Shown here: positions 30,496 to 39,700 of the stretch, piece by piece
Numbering within the stretch: the first letter of the stretch is position 1
Layout: every line of letters begins with the position of its first letter
DNA from: Chersky-299 sp963749535
GTDB lineage: Bacteria; Actinomycetota; Thermoleophilia; RBG-16-64-13
Length of the DNA stretch: 64,000 bases
Assembly: GCA_963749535.1 (NCBI GenBank)
Contig: CAVVNF010000018.1
Coordinates: forward strand, 124,001 to 188,000
Reading direction: 5' to 3'
Translations under genes and position numbers: made by a program
The notes under the pieces: model-generated
Database searches by the model: none
What the model saw: the letters and a program-made list of their open reading frames with translations, nothing else
Told to the model about the DNA's origin: nothing

Positions 30496-31152
30496 TTACA
30501 GCGCCGCCACCGTCTCCGGCTGTAGCTCGGCCAGGGAAGAGAGCACCAAGTCCGCCGTGGCAAGCTCGTCGCCCGTCAGGGGAAACCAGACCTGAGGGAT
30601 CGCGATCACACGAAGACCGGCGGCTTTGGCCGAGGCGACGCCTATGGGTGAGTCTTCTATGGCGACCGCCGTGTCCGGCGCCGTTCCCAAGAGCGCGCAC
30701 ACATGAAGATAGACGTCTGGGGCAGGCTTGCCGGACGCGACGTCATCCGAGGACACCCAAGCAGTGAAGTGTGGCTCCATTCCACTCGCACGGAGGACGT
30801 AGGCAATGATCTCCCGAGGGGACGAACTGGCCAAGCCGAGTTTGTAGCACGCGCCCAATCGGGCGACTGCCGCTTCGGCTCCCGGCAGGAGTGGCAAGCT
30901 GACCCGGAACCGCTCGAGGATTCTCTCCGTGACCCAGCGGACGATCTCGCCGTCCGACCAGGGGAGTGCATGCGTGCGGCGCAGATATGAGGCCCATTGT
31001 CGTGAGTTGTCCCCACCCGCGAAGGCCTGCTGGTCGAGCGCGCTCCAGGGGCGGTCGCATGCCCGGAACAGCTCCCGCAACACTTCGTTCCAGGCGTGAC
31101 CGGAGTCGAGGAGCACGCCGTCCATGTCGAAAACAACGGTCGTGGGGGGCAT
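30496..31152 (-). CDS. HAD-superfamily phosphatase, phosphoglucomutase-like
   Basis: 218 residues from ATG 31152 (MPPTTVVFDMDGVLLDS). The nucleophile motif DMDGVLLDS, motif II in LASSSPREII, Lys in SGKPAPDVYL and the acidic motif IEDSPIGVASAKAAG are all present, with a helical cap between the first two, so it is a subfamily I phosphatase or phosphomutase. The substrate cannot be predicted. An upstream start at 31188 would overlap the DUF3795 gene. The two genes are close on the same strand and may be co-transcribed. Confidence 0.85.
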   Translation of the reverse strand: MPPTTVVFDMDGVLLDSGHAWNEVLRELFRACDRPWSALDQQAFAGGDNSRQWASYLRRTHALPWSDGEIVRWVTERILERFRVSLPLLPGAEAAVARLGACYKLGLASSSPREIIAYVLRASGMEPHFTAWVSSDDVASGKPAPDVYLHVCALLGTAPDTAVAIEDSPIGVASAKAAGLRVIAIPQVWFPLTGDELATADLVLSSLAELQPETVAAL

Positions 31153-31166
31153 GGAGCGAACGGTGC

Positions 31167-31622
31167 TCAATAGCGGGGTCTTTCGCAAGACTCGCGATAA
31201 TAGAGCCCGACTCCCACGGTCTTCATGCGGTCGTTCGCGGTGCGCCAGCGCCGCGCCAGAGGTTCCGGATACCGGTTGCGCGTGCAGGGATACTCATCAC
31301 ACTGGAAGCAAAAATCCACGCCCTTTTCGCGGAAGCACACGCGGGTTTGGCAAAAAGGCAGATTCGATCCTCCCGCGCGGCACCCAATGCAACTTCCCTC
31401 AGCCAGGAAGCCAAGCACTGCGAGAAACTCACCATACCCTGCCAAGACCGGGATCTCGCCGGCCAACTGTGCCGCGAGGTTCTCGAAACCCTCCAGATCC
31501 AGCTTGAGCTGTGTGGCCTCTCGTCGCACACGCCCATCCGCGTGCCACGTGCAGCGCTCGCAGTCTACTCCGCACGGCGCGAGACGCTCCAGGATGGAGT
31601 CGTAATCCACTAGCTCATCCAT
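31167..31622 (-). CDS. DUF3795-family cysteine-rich protein
   Basis: 151 residues with the DUF3795 pattern: APCGVDCERCTW at the N-terminus, CIGCRAGG in the middle, and CQTRVCFREKGVDFCFQCDE plus YPC near the end. The regularly spaced cysteines suggest a metal or Fe-S site. Proteins of this group are common in anaerobes, with no known activity. It lies upstream of the HAD gene with about 14 bp between them. Confidence 0.8.
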   Translation of the reverse strand: MDELVDYDSILERLAPCGVDCERCTWHADGRVRREATQLKLDLEGFENLAAQLAGEIPVLAGYGEFLAVLGFLAEGSCIGCRAGGSNLPFCQTRVCFREKGVDFCFQCDEYPCTRNRYPEPLARRWRTANDRMKTVGVGLYYRESCERPRY

Positions 31623-31782
31623 GGCTTCCCTCCTCGGATACTCTTCGGCCGCATGAGAGCCGCGGTCCCGGATGGAGCGGCGAAAAGCGGTGCGATCCCA
31701 TCTCGATCACGTCTCATTCTATATGGCCACAGCGTACAATGCTTTCGATCCGCTGCAAGCCAAGTAACGATTCGGGGGGCGA

Positions 31783-32415
31783 TTGTACGAGACTCTCATA
31801 CGTGCGCTGAGCCCTGGCGATCGTGAGTGGGCCCTGGAGATCGTCCAGGGTTGGGGCACCGACTTCGTGGTGTCGCGTGGTCGCAAGATCTTCGCGGCAG
31901 ATCTTCCCGGCTTTTGCGCGGTTTCCCCGAGCGGTGAGCGGGTCGGATTGGCCACGTACGAAGTAGCGGACGACCAATGCCAAATGGTCACCCTGCATGC
32001 CTTCGTTCCGTTCGTGGGCATCGGCACCAGACTGGTCGAGGCCGTGCGGACGGCCGCCATTGAGAATGGTTGTCACCGGCTCTGGCTGATCACGACCAAC
32101 GACAACGTGGACGCCCTTCGTTTCTACCAGCGCCGCGGCTTTTCACTCGTCGCGGTGCACCGTGGGCTTCGAGATGTGGCCCGGAGGCTCAAGCCGGAGA
32201 TTCCCATCGTGGGGGCATACGGCATCCCGATAAGGGACGAGGTCGAGCTGGAGATGCGGCTGCGGCCACGACCTGATCAAGGATGTCGAATGGGGAGAGG
32301 GCGGTGCGGCGAGAAGACGGGCTGGAAAAGCCCTAGGTCTCGGCGAGCTCCCTTTGCGATTCGTCCAGGCCGCCGAGTTGCCAAGTCTCTTCATTTGGCA
32401 GGAGGTTTCCCGTAG
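31783..32415 (+). CDS. GNAT-family N-acetyltransferase
   Basis: The acetyl-CoA-binding motif A is FVPFVGIGTRLVEAVRTAAI and motif B is TTNDNVDALRFYQRRGFSLV, giving a single GNAT domain over residues 1-165. The family part ends at EVELEMRL; the next 45 residues are Arg-rich and look like readthrough after a lost stop, since a TGA lies one base out of frame near 32275. The TTG start at 31783 follows a G-rich stretch. The substrate is unknown. Confidence 0.78.
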   Translation: MYETLIRALSPGDREWALEIVQGWGTDFVVSRGRKIFAADLPGFCAVSPSGERVGLATYEVADDQCQMVTLHAFVPFVGIGTRLVEAVRTAAIENGCHRLWLITTNDNVDALRFYQRRGFSLVAVHRGLRDVARRLKPEIPIVGAYGIPIRDEVELEMRLRPRPDQGCRMGRGRCGEKTGWKSPRSRRAPFAIRPGRRVAKSLHLAGGFP

Positions 32416-32465
32416 ACTAGGAACTCTCTAGTGCCTGTCACGGCCAGCAGTACAGGGGAGGGCGC

Positions 32466-34830
32466 ATGAGTGACATGACTGGGCAGGGCGTCAACAGCCC
32501 GCTCTTCGACAGCTCACCACTATGCACGAATGGCAGCAGCGCCGGGCGAAGGGTCGTTTGTCGCATCGCTGCCGGCAATTCCGGATCCCGGGGTGTGCGG
32601 CGCTCGCGGCGCGCGCTCCCCTGGCTCGCACTCCTCGCGCTCGTTGTGCTGATCGTCGTCTTCGGCGCGACGCCGGCATTCGCCAGTCAAGGCTACTGGC
32701 AGGTCTTGAGCTCCGGCACCGCGCAGGATCTCCACTCGGTGTTCTTCGTCGATCAGAGTGTCGGCTGGGCTGTTGGGAACGGCGGAGTGATCCTCGCCAC
32801 CACCACGGGCGGTATCTCCTGGCAGGCCCAGACCTCCGGCACGACCGCCGATCTGCTGTCCGTCGCCTTTGCTGATGCAAGCAATGGATGGGCGGTCGGC
32901 ACCACCTCCGGCTCCGGCCCGGTGATCCTTCACACGAGCGACGGCGGTACTACCTGGGTCGCCCAGAAGTCGCCAAGTACGACGGGGCTTACCTCGCTTA
33001 CTGTGGTCGACAAGAACACGGCTTGGGCGTGCGGCGGTTCCGCCGGTATTATCCAGACCGCCGACGGGGGCACCACCTGGACAGCACAGGATTCGGGCCT
33101 CGGGGGCTCGAGTTCTATCACTTTGAATTCGATCCAGTTCGTGGACAAGACGTATGGATTCACAGGCGGTGACTACCATGTGCGAGTGACCACCGATGGT
33201 GGCCAGACGTGGCTAGAGGGCGGCAGCATAAACACGCTTGGAGCGGCATGGGGCTTCTACGGGGTGGACAGCTTGTCGTTCATCGACCAAAACAACGGCT
33301 GGCTGATCGGTGACCACTCTGTCCAAGGCACGAGCCCTCTCCAGTACGTCCGCTTCCTCATGCACACGACCAACGGCGCGCGCAGTTGGCAACCGGTGAC
33401 TGTGGGAAGTGCCGGCACTCCTGAAGCTGTCTACTTCATCGATCAGAACGACGGATGGATAATCGGGGATGCCGGACTCATCCTCTACACGAGTGACGGT
33501 GGTGTCACCTGGGTCGCCCAGGTCTCTGGGACGGTCAATGGTCTGAGCGCCATCTCGATGTTGGACTCGACTCATGGGTTTGCCGTGGGCCAAGCGGGGA
33601 CGATCGTGAAATACCGCGTAGGCACCGGTCCGCCTCCAGTTCCCGGGCGGCAATCCGATCTTCGCGGACGTGCCGGCGACCGACCCCTACTTCTCTGCCA
33701 TCCAGGGTCTCGGCCAAGCCGGGGTCATCGACGGCTACCAAGTGGGCGCGACCAAGGAATTCCGCCCGGGCAATAGCGTGCTGCGCGCTCAATTCCCCAA
33801 GATGGCGCTCGGTGTCTTGCAAGTGCCGGTAACGGACACCGACTGGACCGCCTCACACATACCATTCACCGATCTTGGACCCAAAGTGGCTGGAAAACTG
33901 TATCCGCATGATTATGTTGCCGTTGCCTACAACATCGGCATGGCGCAGGGCACCACGGCCACTACTTTCGACCCCTTCAAGAACATCAAGCGCATCCAGC
34001 TCATCAGCATGGTCGTAAGGGCGGGCAGGTTGTTCAACGCGAGCGCCCTGCCGGATCCGCCGGCCGGCTGGTCCGGAGTGCTCAACCCGGCCTTCTATTC
34101 CGATCCCAACCATGGAGCGAATCTCCGGATCGCCGAGTATAACCATCTGCTGGACGGATTGGTCGGATTCGGCCCCACCTGGGATGCCAATGCCACCGCC
34201 ACTCGCGGAGAGGCAGCGCAGATCCTTTGGAACCTCTACAACGCCGTGGGCACCTTGCCGCCGGCACCTGGGAAGCGGATCCTGTTCGCGGACGACTTCT
34301 CCACCACCGCACGGCCGTATCCCTGGTCCATATTTGCCGACCAGACGTCCGCGGTCGGCTATGACCTCGTCCATCAGAACTACGTCATCAGCATCAACCA
34401 AGCGCCGCTAGGAGCTTGGGGTGGACGCAGCCCCATCTACACGGACTTCACGGCCGAGGTGGACGGCGAGATCGCCAACACACTGGACGGCATATACGGC
34501 ATTGTCTTCCGGCTCACCGACAACAATAACTACTACGAGTTCGCCGTGTCGAACGACGGAACGTGCCAATTGTGGAAGCGGGTAGCAGGCACCCGCGACA
34601 CGCTTGTGACAGCTAACGCGTCAGCGGTCTTGAATCCCACCGGCTACAACCACCTCCGCGTTACTTGTCAGGGCAGCACCATAACGTTGTTCGTGAACGG
34701 CACCCAGGTCGGGGATCCGATCACAGACACCACCTTCAGTTCTGGAATGATCGGGCTCATCGGCGAGGCGCTCACTTCCAGCGGAGTGCAGTTCCGGTTC
34801 GATAACTTCAAGCTCTGGTCCGCTCCCTAA
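32466..34830 (+). CDS. Surface protein: BNR/YCF48 propeller, SLH repeats, lectin-like domain; frameshifted
   Basis: An N-terminal membrane segment (LPWLALLALVVLIVVFGATP) acts as a signal. Residues about 75-390 form a propeller with repeats such as DGGTTWVAQ and VDQSVGWAVGNGGVIL, as in YCF48/HCF136 and sialidase BNR repeats. A shift near 33645 joins to FADVPATDPYFSAIQGLGQA and two more SLH repeats (GVIDGYQVGATKEFRPGNSV; ATTFDPFKNIKRIQLISMV). The last 190 residues are a jelly-roll domain (LFADDFSTTARPYPW, YGIVFRLTDNNNYYEFAVSN) like LamG/DUF1080 carbohydrate-binding modules. It is a cell-wall-anchored exoprotein that may bind or degrade polysaccharide. The stop touches the repeat element at 34833. 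Confidence 0.82.
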
Positions 34831-34832
34831 GA

Positions 34833-34990
34833 GGCTGCTGAAGAACAGCGCCCCGGCCCGTCAGAAGCGCACTGGGCGGCACGTAGCACGTCCTCGGTCG
34901 CGTCAATAGCGCTGCTATTCACGCTTCCTGCGTCCTTCTCTCGCGCGTACCCATCGGGCTCTGGCGGCGAGGCGCCATTCTTCAGCAGCC
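34833..34990. mobile_element. 158-bp MITE-like element, copy 2
   Basis: Perfect 13-bp ends, GGCTGCTGAAGAA at 34833-34845 and its complement ending at 34990. Outside them the flanks also pair in part (cctaaga / tgttaagg). The interior matches the copy at 6199-6356 closely, including AATAGCgctGCTATT, with two one-base indels and a few substitutions. It has no coding capacity. It lies directly after the stop of the surface protein gene and could also act as its terminator hairpin. I see nothing else assignable between 34991 and 35098. Confidence 0.85.
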
Positions 34991-35098
34991 TGTTAAGGCT
35001 TCGTAGCGATGATACAGACGCGGGTCTGAGGGGGATATCCGACCTCAGACCTACATTGGCGCCTGCATGGTGCGCCGTGAAGCCGGAAGGAGGCCACG

Positions 35099-36041
35099 AT
35101 GCCTGAAACGAGGCGAATCGTCAGCATCCTAAGAGCCCGCCCTACGATCGAAGGGGCCGGTGTCCATCTCAAGCGGGCGTTCGGGTACCGCGAGGTGCCG
35201 CAATTCGACCCCTTCTTGCTCCTGGACGACTTCCACTCCGACGACCCGGCGGACTACCTGGCCGGGTTTCCGTGGCATCCGCACCGTGGCATCGAGACCA
35301 TCACCTACGTGCTGCACGGCGACATCGAGCACGGCGACAGCATGGGGAATAGCGGCGTGATAGGAGCCGGAGACGTGCAGTGGATGACGGCGGGCAGCGG
35401 GATCATCCACCAGGAGATGCCCAAGGGCGAGAGCATCCTGTCCCCGACGGCGGAGGCCATGTGGGGATTCCAACTCTGGGCCAATCTGCCCGGCCTCGCA
35501 CAAGATGATGGACCCACGCTACCGGGACGTCCGGGCCGGCGACATCCCCCGGGTGCGACTTGACGGCGGGGGCACGGTGAGGGTCATCTGCGGCGAGGTG
35601 AGCGGCGTGCGGGGTCCGGTGCGCGACATCGTCACCGACCCAGAGTATCTGGACGTGTCGCTCGCAGCCGGCCAGGACTTCGTGCACCCGGTTCAGCGCG
35701 GCCACAGCGCATTCGCGTATGTAGTCGACGGCACGGCTTATTTCTCCCCGGAGCGGGATCCCTTCGCGTTTCCCGTGGACGGGGCCAACTACTTCGAACT
35801 GATAGGCGCCACGAGGTCGGCGCTGGTGGGGCCGGAAAACGTTGTCGCCTTCGGCGACGGAGATCAGATAGTGGTGACCGCCGGAGACAAGCCGGCACGC
35901 TTCTTGCTGGTGTCCGGCAGGCCGCTCAAAGAGCCGGTGGCGTGGGGAGGGCCCATCGTCATGAACACCCAGGACGAGTTGCGTGTGGCCTTTGAAGAGT
36001 ACAACCGGGGCACCTTCATCAAGCGCAGAAGGGATCAGTAG
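35099..36041 (+). CDS. Pirin-family protein, one frameshift
   Basis: Bicupin. The N-terminal cupin has the metal site FPWHPHRGIETITYVLHGDI with EHGD, and QWMTAGSGIIHQEMP. A shift near 35503 (one extra base before aagatgatgg) joins to KMMDPRYRDVRAGDIPRV and the C-terminal cupin with FVHPVQRGHSAFAYVVDGTA and VSGRPLKEPVAWGGPIVMNT. Joined length of about 310 is normal. Pirins bind Fe and some have quercetin dioxygenase activity; the role here is open. A good ribosome site (ggaagga) precedes the ATG. The 190 bp after it have no recognisable gene. Confidence 0.88.
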
Positions 36042-36231
36042 GGAGACGCCGTTGACAAGGGGCAGCGATTCTGGTCAAGATGGCTGGACTGGTTGGTGAC
36101 TGCCAGCCAACTTGACGCCTGGCGGCGGACCGTCCATGGACGGCTGAAGGCCTCCTGACGCCCGACTGCCGGAAGCAAAGGCCGATCATCGATGCGGTCC
36201 ACGAGGGCTTCACGCGGGGGGCCATACAGAC

Positions 36232-37146
36232 ATGGTCGACGCTAAGGCGCTGGCGACCGCCGACAGAGCGGATCTGGGAGCTGAGAGAGCAATGACGGAA
36301 ATCGTGCGCAAGGGCGACGTGGCAGGGGATCCATTTCGGCCGCCCAGACGTGAAGACACACCGAAGACGGTTTCCACGCGGACGGGGTCACCCGGATATC
36401 ATGGCCGGCGATCGCACGAACCGGCATATCTCCACATCGCCAACAAGATGACCGATCGCATCGGGTCGGGCATCTATCGAGCCGGCGACCAGTTGCCCAC
36501 CGAGGTGCAACTGCGGGCGGAGTTCGGGGTCAGCCCCATGACCGTCCGGCGCGCCATCAGCATTCTCCTCGACCGAGGGCTGGTGTCGACCACGCAGGGC
36601 AAAGGCACCTTCGTACGGAGCCTCGAACTGGGTGAAGCAGTATTCCGGCTGCAGGAGCTTACGGACCTTTGGGCCGGGGACGCGTCTGTGGGAGTGCTGC
36701 TGTTGGAGGCGCGGATCGTCCCTGCCGGCGAGAAGGTGGCGGCTATGCTCGAATGCCCGCTCGGGGCGCCGACGGTCTACATGCGGCGGCTCATCCAGCG
36801 CCATGGGGCGCCTCTCATCTATCAACTCGAGCATGTCGTCTACGACGAGCATCGCCCGTTGGTTGAATCCCAGCTCCAGATCACCTCGCTCGACGGCCTG
36901 CTTCGTTCGGCGGGGGGTGAGGGTATTCCCAGCGGTCAACTGACGGTCCAGGCGGTCAGTCTCGATGCGGAGGCAGCTCGCTTCCTAGGCGTAGCCGAGG
37001 GCTCACCGGCCTTCTGCCTCGAGCATCTGTTCCGAGACTTCGACGGGCGGTCGGTGAGTTGCGGTTGGTTCCTCTGCCGGGCCGATCAGTTCCGGCTCAG
37101 CACTTCTATCGGGGTGACTCCCGGCTCTTTCAACCGCGAATCGTGA
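36232..37146 (+). CDS. GntR-family regulator, HutC/UTRA type
   Basis: A winged-helix domain lies at about residues 64-132 (ANKMTDRIGSGIYRAGDQLP, then TEVQLRAEFGVSPMTVRRAI). The UTRA ligand domain follows (about 150-300: YMRRLIQRHGAPLIYQLEHV). The first 60 residues are an unconserved basic extension, so a start further in is possible. It faces the same way as the corrinoid and ABC transporter genes and stands 18 bp before a strong promoter, so it likely controls them by sensing a small molecule taken up by the transporter. Not closely matched to a named regulator. Confidence 0.85.
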   Translation: MVDAKALATADRADLGAERAMTEIVRKGDVAGDPFRPPRREDTPKTVSTRTGSPGYHGRRSHEPAYLHIANKMTDRIGSGIYRAGDQLPTEVQLRAEFGVSPMTVRRAISILLDRGLVSTTQGKGTFVRSLELGEAVFRLQELTDLWAGDASVGVLLLEARIVPAGEKVAAMLECPLGAPTVYMRRLIQRHGAPLIYQLEHVVYDEHRPLVESQLQITSLDGLLRSAGGEGIPSGQLTVQAVSLDAEAARFLGVAEGSPAFCLEHLFRDFDGRSVSCGWFLCRADQFRLSTSIGVTPGSFNRES

Positions 37147-37163
37147 CGCGAGGGCGTCTAGGC

Positions 37164-37192
37164 TTGACAGGAGTCATCTAATTATCTATATA
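37164..37192 (+). promoter_or_regulatory. Strong sigma-70-type promoter before the corrinoid gene
   Basis: TTGACA (37164-37169), a 17-bp spacer and TATATA (37187-37192). The -10 side is an AT-rich alternating run (tatctatatatatga), a plausible operator for the adjacent GntR protein. It starts 18 bp after the regulator's stop and about 20 bp before a short reading frame with a good ribosome site. Confidence 0.75.
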
Positions 37193-37212
37193 TATGAGGC
37201 GAGGAGAAACTG

Positions 37213-37239
37213 ATGCTCAGAAGCGCCAAGATGGGGTAG
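37213..37239 (+). other. Short leader frame, in phase with the corrinoid gene across TAG
   Basis: ATG 37213 lies 6 bp after gaggag, a better ribosome site than that of the gene itself. It encodes eight residues, MLRSAKMG, then TAG. The next codons continue in the same phase into the corrinoid protein (HPGGNVQAIT). It may be a leader peptide, a true N-terminus spoiled by one miscalled base, or amber readthrough; the data cannot decide. Confidence 0.4.
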
Positions 37240-37254
37240 CACCCAGGGGGTAAC

Positions 37255-37914
37255 GTGCAGGCCATTACCGCTGCAGTAGCGGCCTTGGATGAGAGATCGG
37301 CCATCCGTTTGGTCGACGAAGCTCTCAAAGCGGGGGAGAGTTCACTCGGGATCGTGCGCGCTGCGGAAGAAGGCATGCGCGCCGTCGGCGAGCGATACGA
37401 GCGCCAAGAGATCTTCCTATCCGGCCTCATCATGGCGGGGGAGATATTCCGCGGCATCATGCAACTGGCGCAGCCTGGCTTGGAGAATGAGCTCATCGGA
37501 AACGCTTCTGGGCGAGTGCTCCTCGGAACCGTGTCGGGGGACATCCACGATATCGGCAAGAATATGGCGGGCTTGGCCTTTCGGACCTTCGGCTTCACCG
37601 TCGAGGATCTGGGCGTCAACGTTCCAGCCGAGCGGTTCCTCGAAGCGGCGAAGAGCTTTCGCCCCGACATCGTGGGGCTCTCGGGCCTGCTGTTTGTCGC
37701 CTTCACAGCGATGCGGGATGTCGTGAACCTTTTCAAGGACCAGGCCGGAGAGTTCGGCACGGCGCCGATAATCATGATCGGCGGAGGAACCATCGACCAG
37801 AACATCGCCGGCTACGTGGGCGCGGATTACTGGACGACCGACGCCATGGAGGGCGTGCGCATCTGCCAGCGCGTCATGGAAAAGGGGCAAGCATTTTCGG
37901 TCGGTCCGCGGTGA
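37255..37914 (+). CDS. Corrinoid (B12-binding) methyl-carrier protein
   Basis: 219 residues of the MtbC/MttC/MtaC type. The N-terminal helical cap (about 1-85) reads ALDERSAIRLVDEALKAGES and RYERQEIFLSGLIMAGEIF. The Rossmann-like B12 domain has the lower-ligand motif SGDIHDIGKN (D96-x-H98-x-x-G101), then VGLSGLLFVAFTAM and IMIGGGTIDQ. Such proteins carry the methyl group between a substrate-specific methyltransferase and a second methyltransferase. No methyltransferase is nearby, only a regulator and an ABC transporter. The start is GTG 37255 after aggggg; see the in-phase leader upstream. Confidence 0.9.
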   Translation: MQAITAAVAALDERSAIRLVDEALKAGESSLGIVRAAEEGMRAVGERYERQEIFLSGLIMAGEIFRGIMQLAQPGLENELIGNASGRVLLGTVSGDIHDIGKNMAGLAFRTFGFTVEDLGVNVPAERFLEAAKSFRPDIVGLSGLLFVAFTAMRDVVNLFKDQAGEFGTAPIIMIGGGTIDQNIAGYVGADYWTTDAMEGVRICQRVMEKGQAFSVGPR

Positions 37915-38153
37915 TACTGTTGGTGTCAGTCTGTGCTGGTGGCATCTTCGACCCGTCGAGGCTTAGGGGCGTGGAGACTCGCGTCCGCTGCCTCCACCGA
38001 GGCAGGTGATGTCCCGGGGCTATCGCTGGTGACGAGTTCGCGAAGTCAGTCGACGTTTATTGAGAGCGTGAAGGTCGGCAAACGCGACGCATTGGATCGG
38101 GGAATTCTGGAGCGACTGGGGCCGCGATGCGGTCCCAGATAAGGGGGAAGGCG

Positions 38154-39614
38154 ATGGCAGACAAATCTGAAGATAGTCGGGCGATGGACGAGGCTCCGCC
38201 AGCAGGCAAGAGCGTCACCCGGCGAGAGTTTCTGAAATACGCCGGCATCGCCGGCGCGACAGTCGGGCTCGGCGGCGGGCTCGGGGGCGTGTTGGCCGCG
38301 TGCGGAGGCACGACCACCACCACGACAGCCGCCACTACGCCGGCGACGACAGGCACCACGGCGGGTACGGGCACCACGGCTGCCAGTGGCTCTACGACCA
38401 CCGTTTCGTCTACCGCGCAGGCGGGCCGCGAGGTCAAGATCGGCTGGGTCACCATGACCACCGGCGCTTTTGCGAGCTTGAGCGAGCCAGATCCCTTCCT
38501 GCTGCAGCAGGCGAAGGACGCCATCGGTGACGGGCTGGTTTGCGCGGACAACCAGAAACACCCGATCACCTGGATCGTTAAGGACAGCCAGTCCGACCCC
38601 AACCGGGCGGGTCAGGTGGCGGGCGACCTCATCACTGGAGATAAAGTCGATATCGTCTTCGCGGGGATGACTCCGGGGATCACCAACCCGGTAAGCGACC
38701 AGTGCGAGGCCAACGGCATGCCTGAGGTCTCCTACGGATCGCCGTGGCAGGCCTGGTACTTCCGGGATCCCACCCGCGTGAAGGACCCAACACTGGGATA
38801 CAAGTCGGTGTACCACCTATTCTGGGGTATCGAAGACCTGGAGGCCGTGTACTTCGCTCTCTGGGGCAAGGTACAGACCAACAAGATCGTGGGTTGTCTG
38901 TGGGCGAACGACGCCGACGGGGTAGCCACTTCGGACAAGACCAGCGGCTTCCCGCCGGAGATGGTAAAGGCGGGCTACAAGGTGGAATTTCCGGGTCTGT
39001 ACACGAACGGCACCCAGGACTTCTCGAGTCTCATCAATGGGTTCAAATCGGCGGGCTGTGAGGTTCTTACCTGCCTCTGTACGCCTCCGGACTTCGGCAA
39101 CTTCTGGAAGCAGGCCAAGCAGCAAGGCTTCAATCCCAAGATGGCCACGGTTGCACGCGCCATCCTGGTCCGGCCCGACATCGCGGCGATCGGGGATATC
39201 GGGGCTGGCCTGTGCACTGAAGTGTGGTGGGCTTCCACCCACCCCTTCGTCTCCTCGTTGACCGGCCTCACCTGCATGCAGCAGGCCGACGCATGGGAAA
39301 AGGCAAACAACAAAGGCTACAACGCCTCGCTGGGTCTGACCGGCGGCGCCTTCGAAGTCACTATCAACGCAGTGAAGCGCACCACCAACTTCGACGATCC
39401 GTCGACTATCATCGCAGCGATCAAGTCCACCGACCTGCAGACGATCCTCGGCCCGATCAAGTTCACGGGCCAACCGGTCCCCAACGTCTGCAAGACTCCC
39501 TTGGTGGGTGGTCAGTGGGTCAAGGGAACGAAGTGGCCGTGGCAGGAAAACGTCGTGGACAACTCGCACTACCCGACGATCCCGACAAGCGGCACGTTGG
39601 TTCCCATCGGCTGA
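38154..39614 (+). CDS. ABC transporter substrate-binding lipoprotein, Tat-exported, amide/branched-chain type
   Basis: ATG 38154 follows aaggggga. The N-terminus has a twin-arginine motif (TRREFLKYAG, Arg23-Arg24), a Gly-rich hydrophobic stretch and a lipobox with Cys50 (VLAACGG), so it is a Tat-secreted lipoprotein. A Thr/Ala linker (about 52-90) leads to the type-I periplasmic-binding fold: EVKIGWVTMTTGAFASLSEP, then TPGITNPVSDQCEANGMPEV and YTNGTQDFSSLINGFKSAGC. It resembles the urea/short-amide and Leu/Ile/Val binding proteins. It heads a complete ABC gene set; the ligand is unknown. 486 residues. Confidence 0.88.
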   Translation: MADKSEDSRAMDEAPPAGKSVTRREFLKYAGIAGATVGLGGGLGGVLAACGGTTTTTTAATTPATTGTTAGTGTTAASGSTTTVSSTAQAGREVKIGWVTMTTGAFASLSEPDPFLLQQAKDAIGDGLVCADNQKHPITWIVKDSQSDPNRAGQVAGDLITGDKVDIVFAGMTPGITNPVSDQCEANGMPEVSYGSPWQAWYFRDPTRVKDPTLGYKSVYHLFWGIEDLEAVYFALWGKVQTNKIVGCLWANDADGVATSDKTSGFPPEMVKAGYKVEFPGLYTNGTQDFSSLINGFKSAGCEVLTCLCTPPDFGNFWKQAKQQGFNPKMATVARAILVRPDIAAIGDIGAGLCTEVWWASTHPFVSSLTGLTCMQQADAWEKANNKGYNASLGLTGGAFEVTINAVKRTTNFDDPSTIIAAIKSTDLQTILGPIKFTGQPVPNVCKTPLVGGQWVKGTKWPWQENVVDNSHYPTIPTSGTLVPIG

Positions 39615-39665
39615 TGCAGGGACAGGGCAAGGCATTGTCGCCAACCTTGCGTACCGACCTTAGTC

Positions 39666-39700
39666 TGCCGTCACCGGAGCATCGCGCTCCGGTGACGGCA
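39666..39700 (+). promoter_or_regulatory. Hairpin covering the start codon of the LivG-like gene
   Basis: TGCCGTCACCGGAGC (39666-39680) and its exact complement (39686-39700) form a 15-bp stem with a 5-base loop, 51 bp after the substrate-binding gene. There is no T tract. The GTG 39692 of the next gene is inside the 3' arm. It may stabilise the upstream mRNA and lower ATPase expression relative to the binding protein. Confidence 0.7.

Noticed and set aside
36049..36160. Short frame reading DKGQRFWSRWLDWLV after pirin
   Set aside because: No good start codon with ribosome site, only about 35 residues; possibly a remnant but not supportable.
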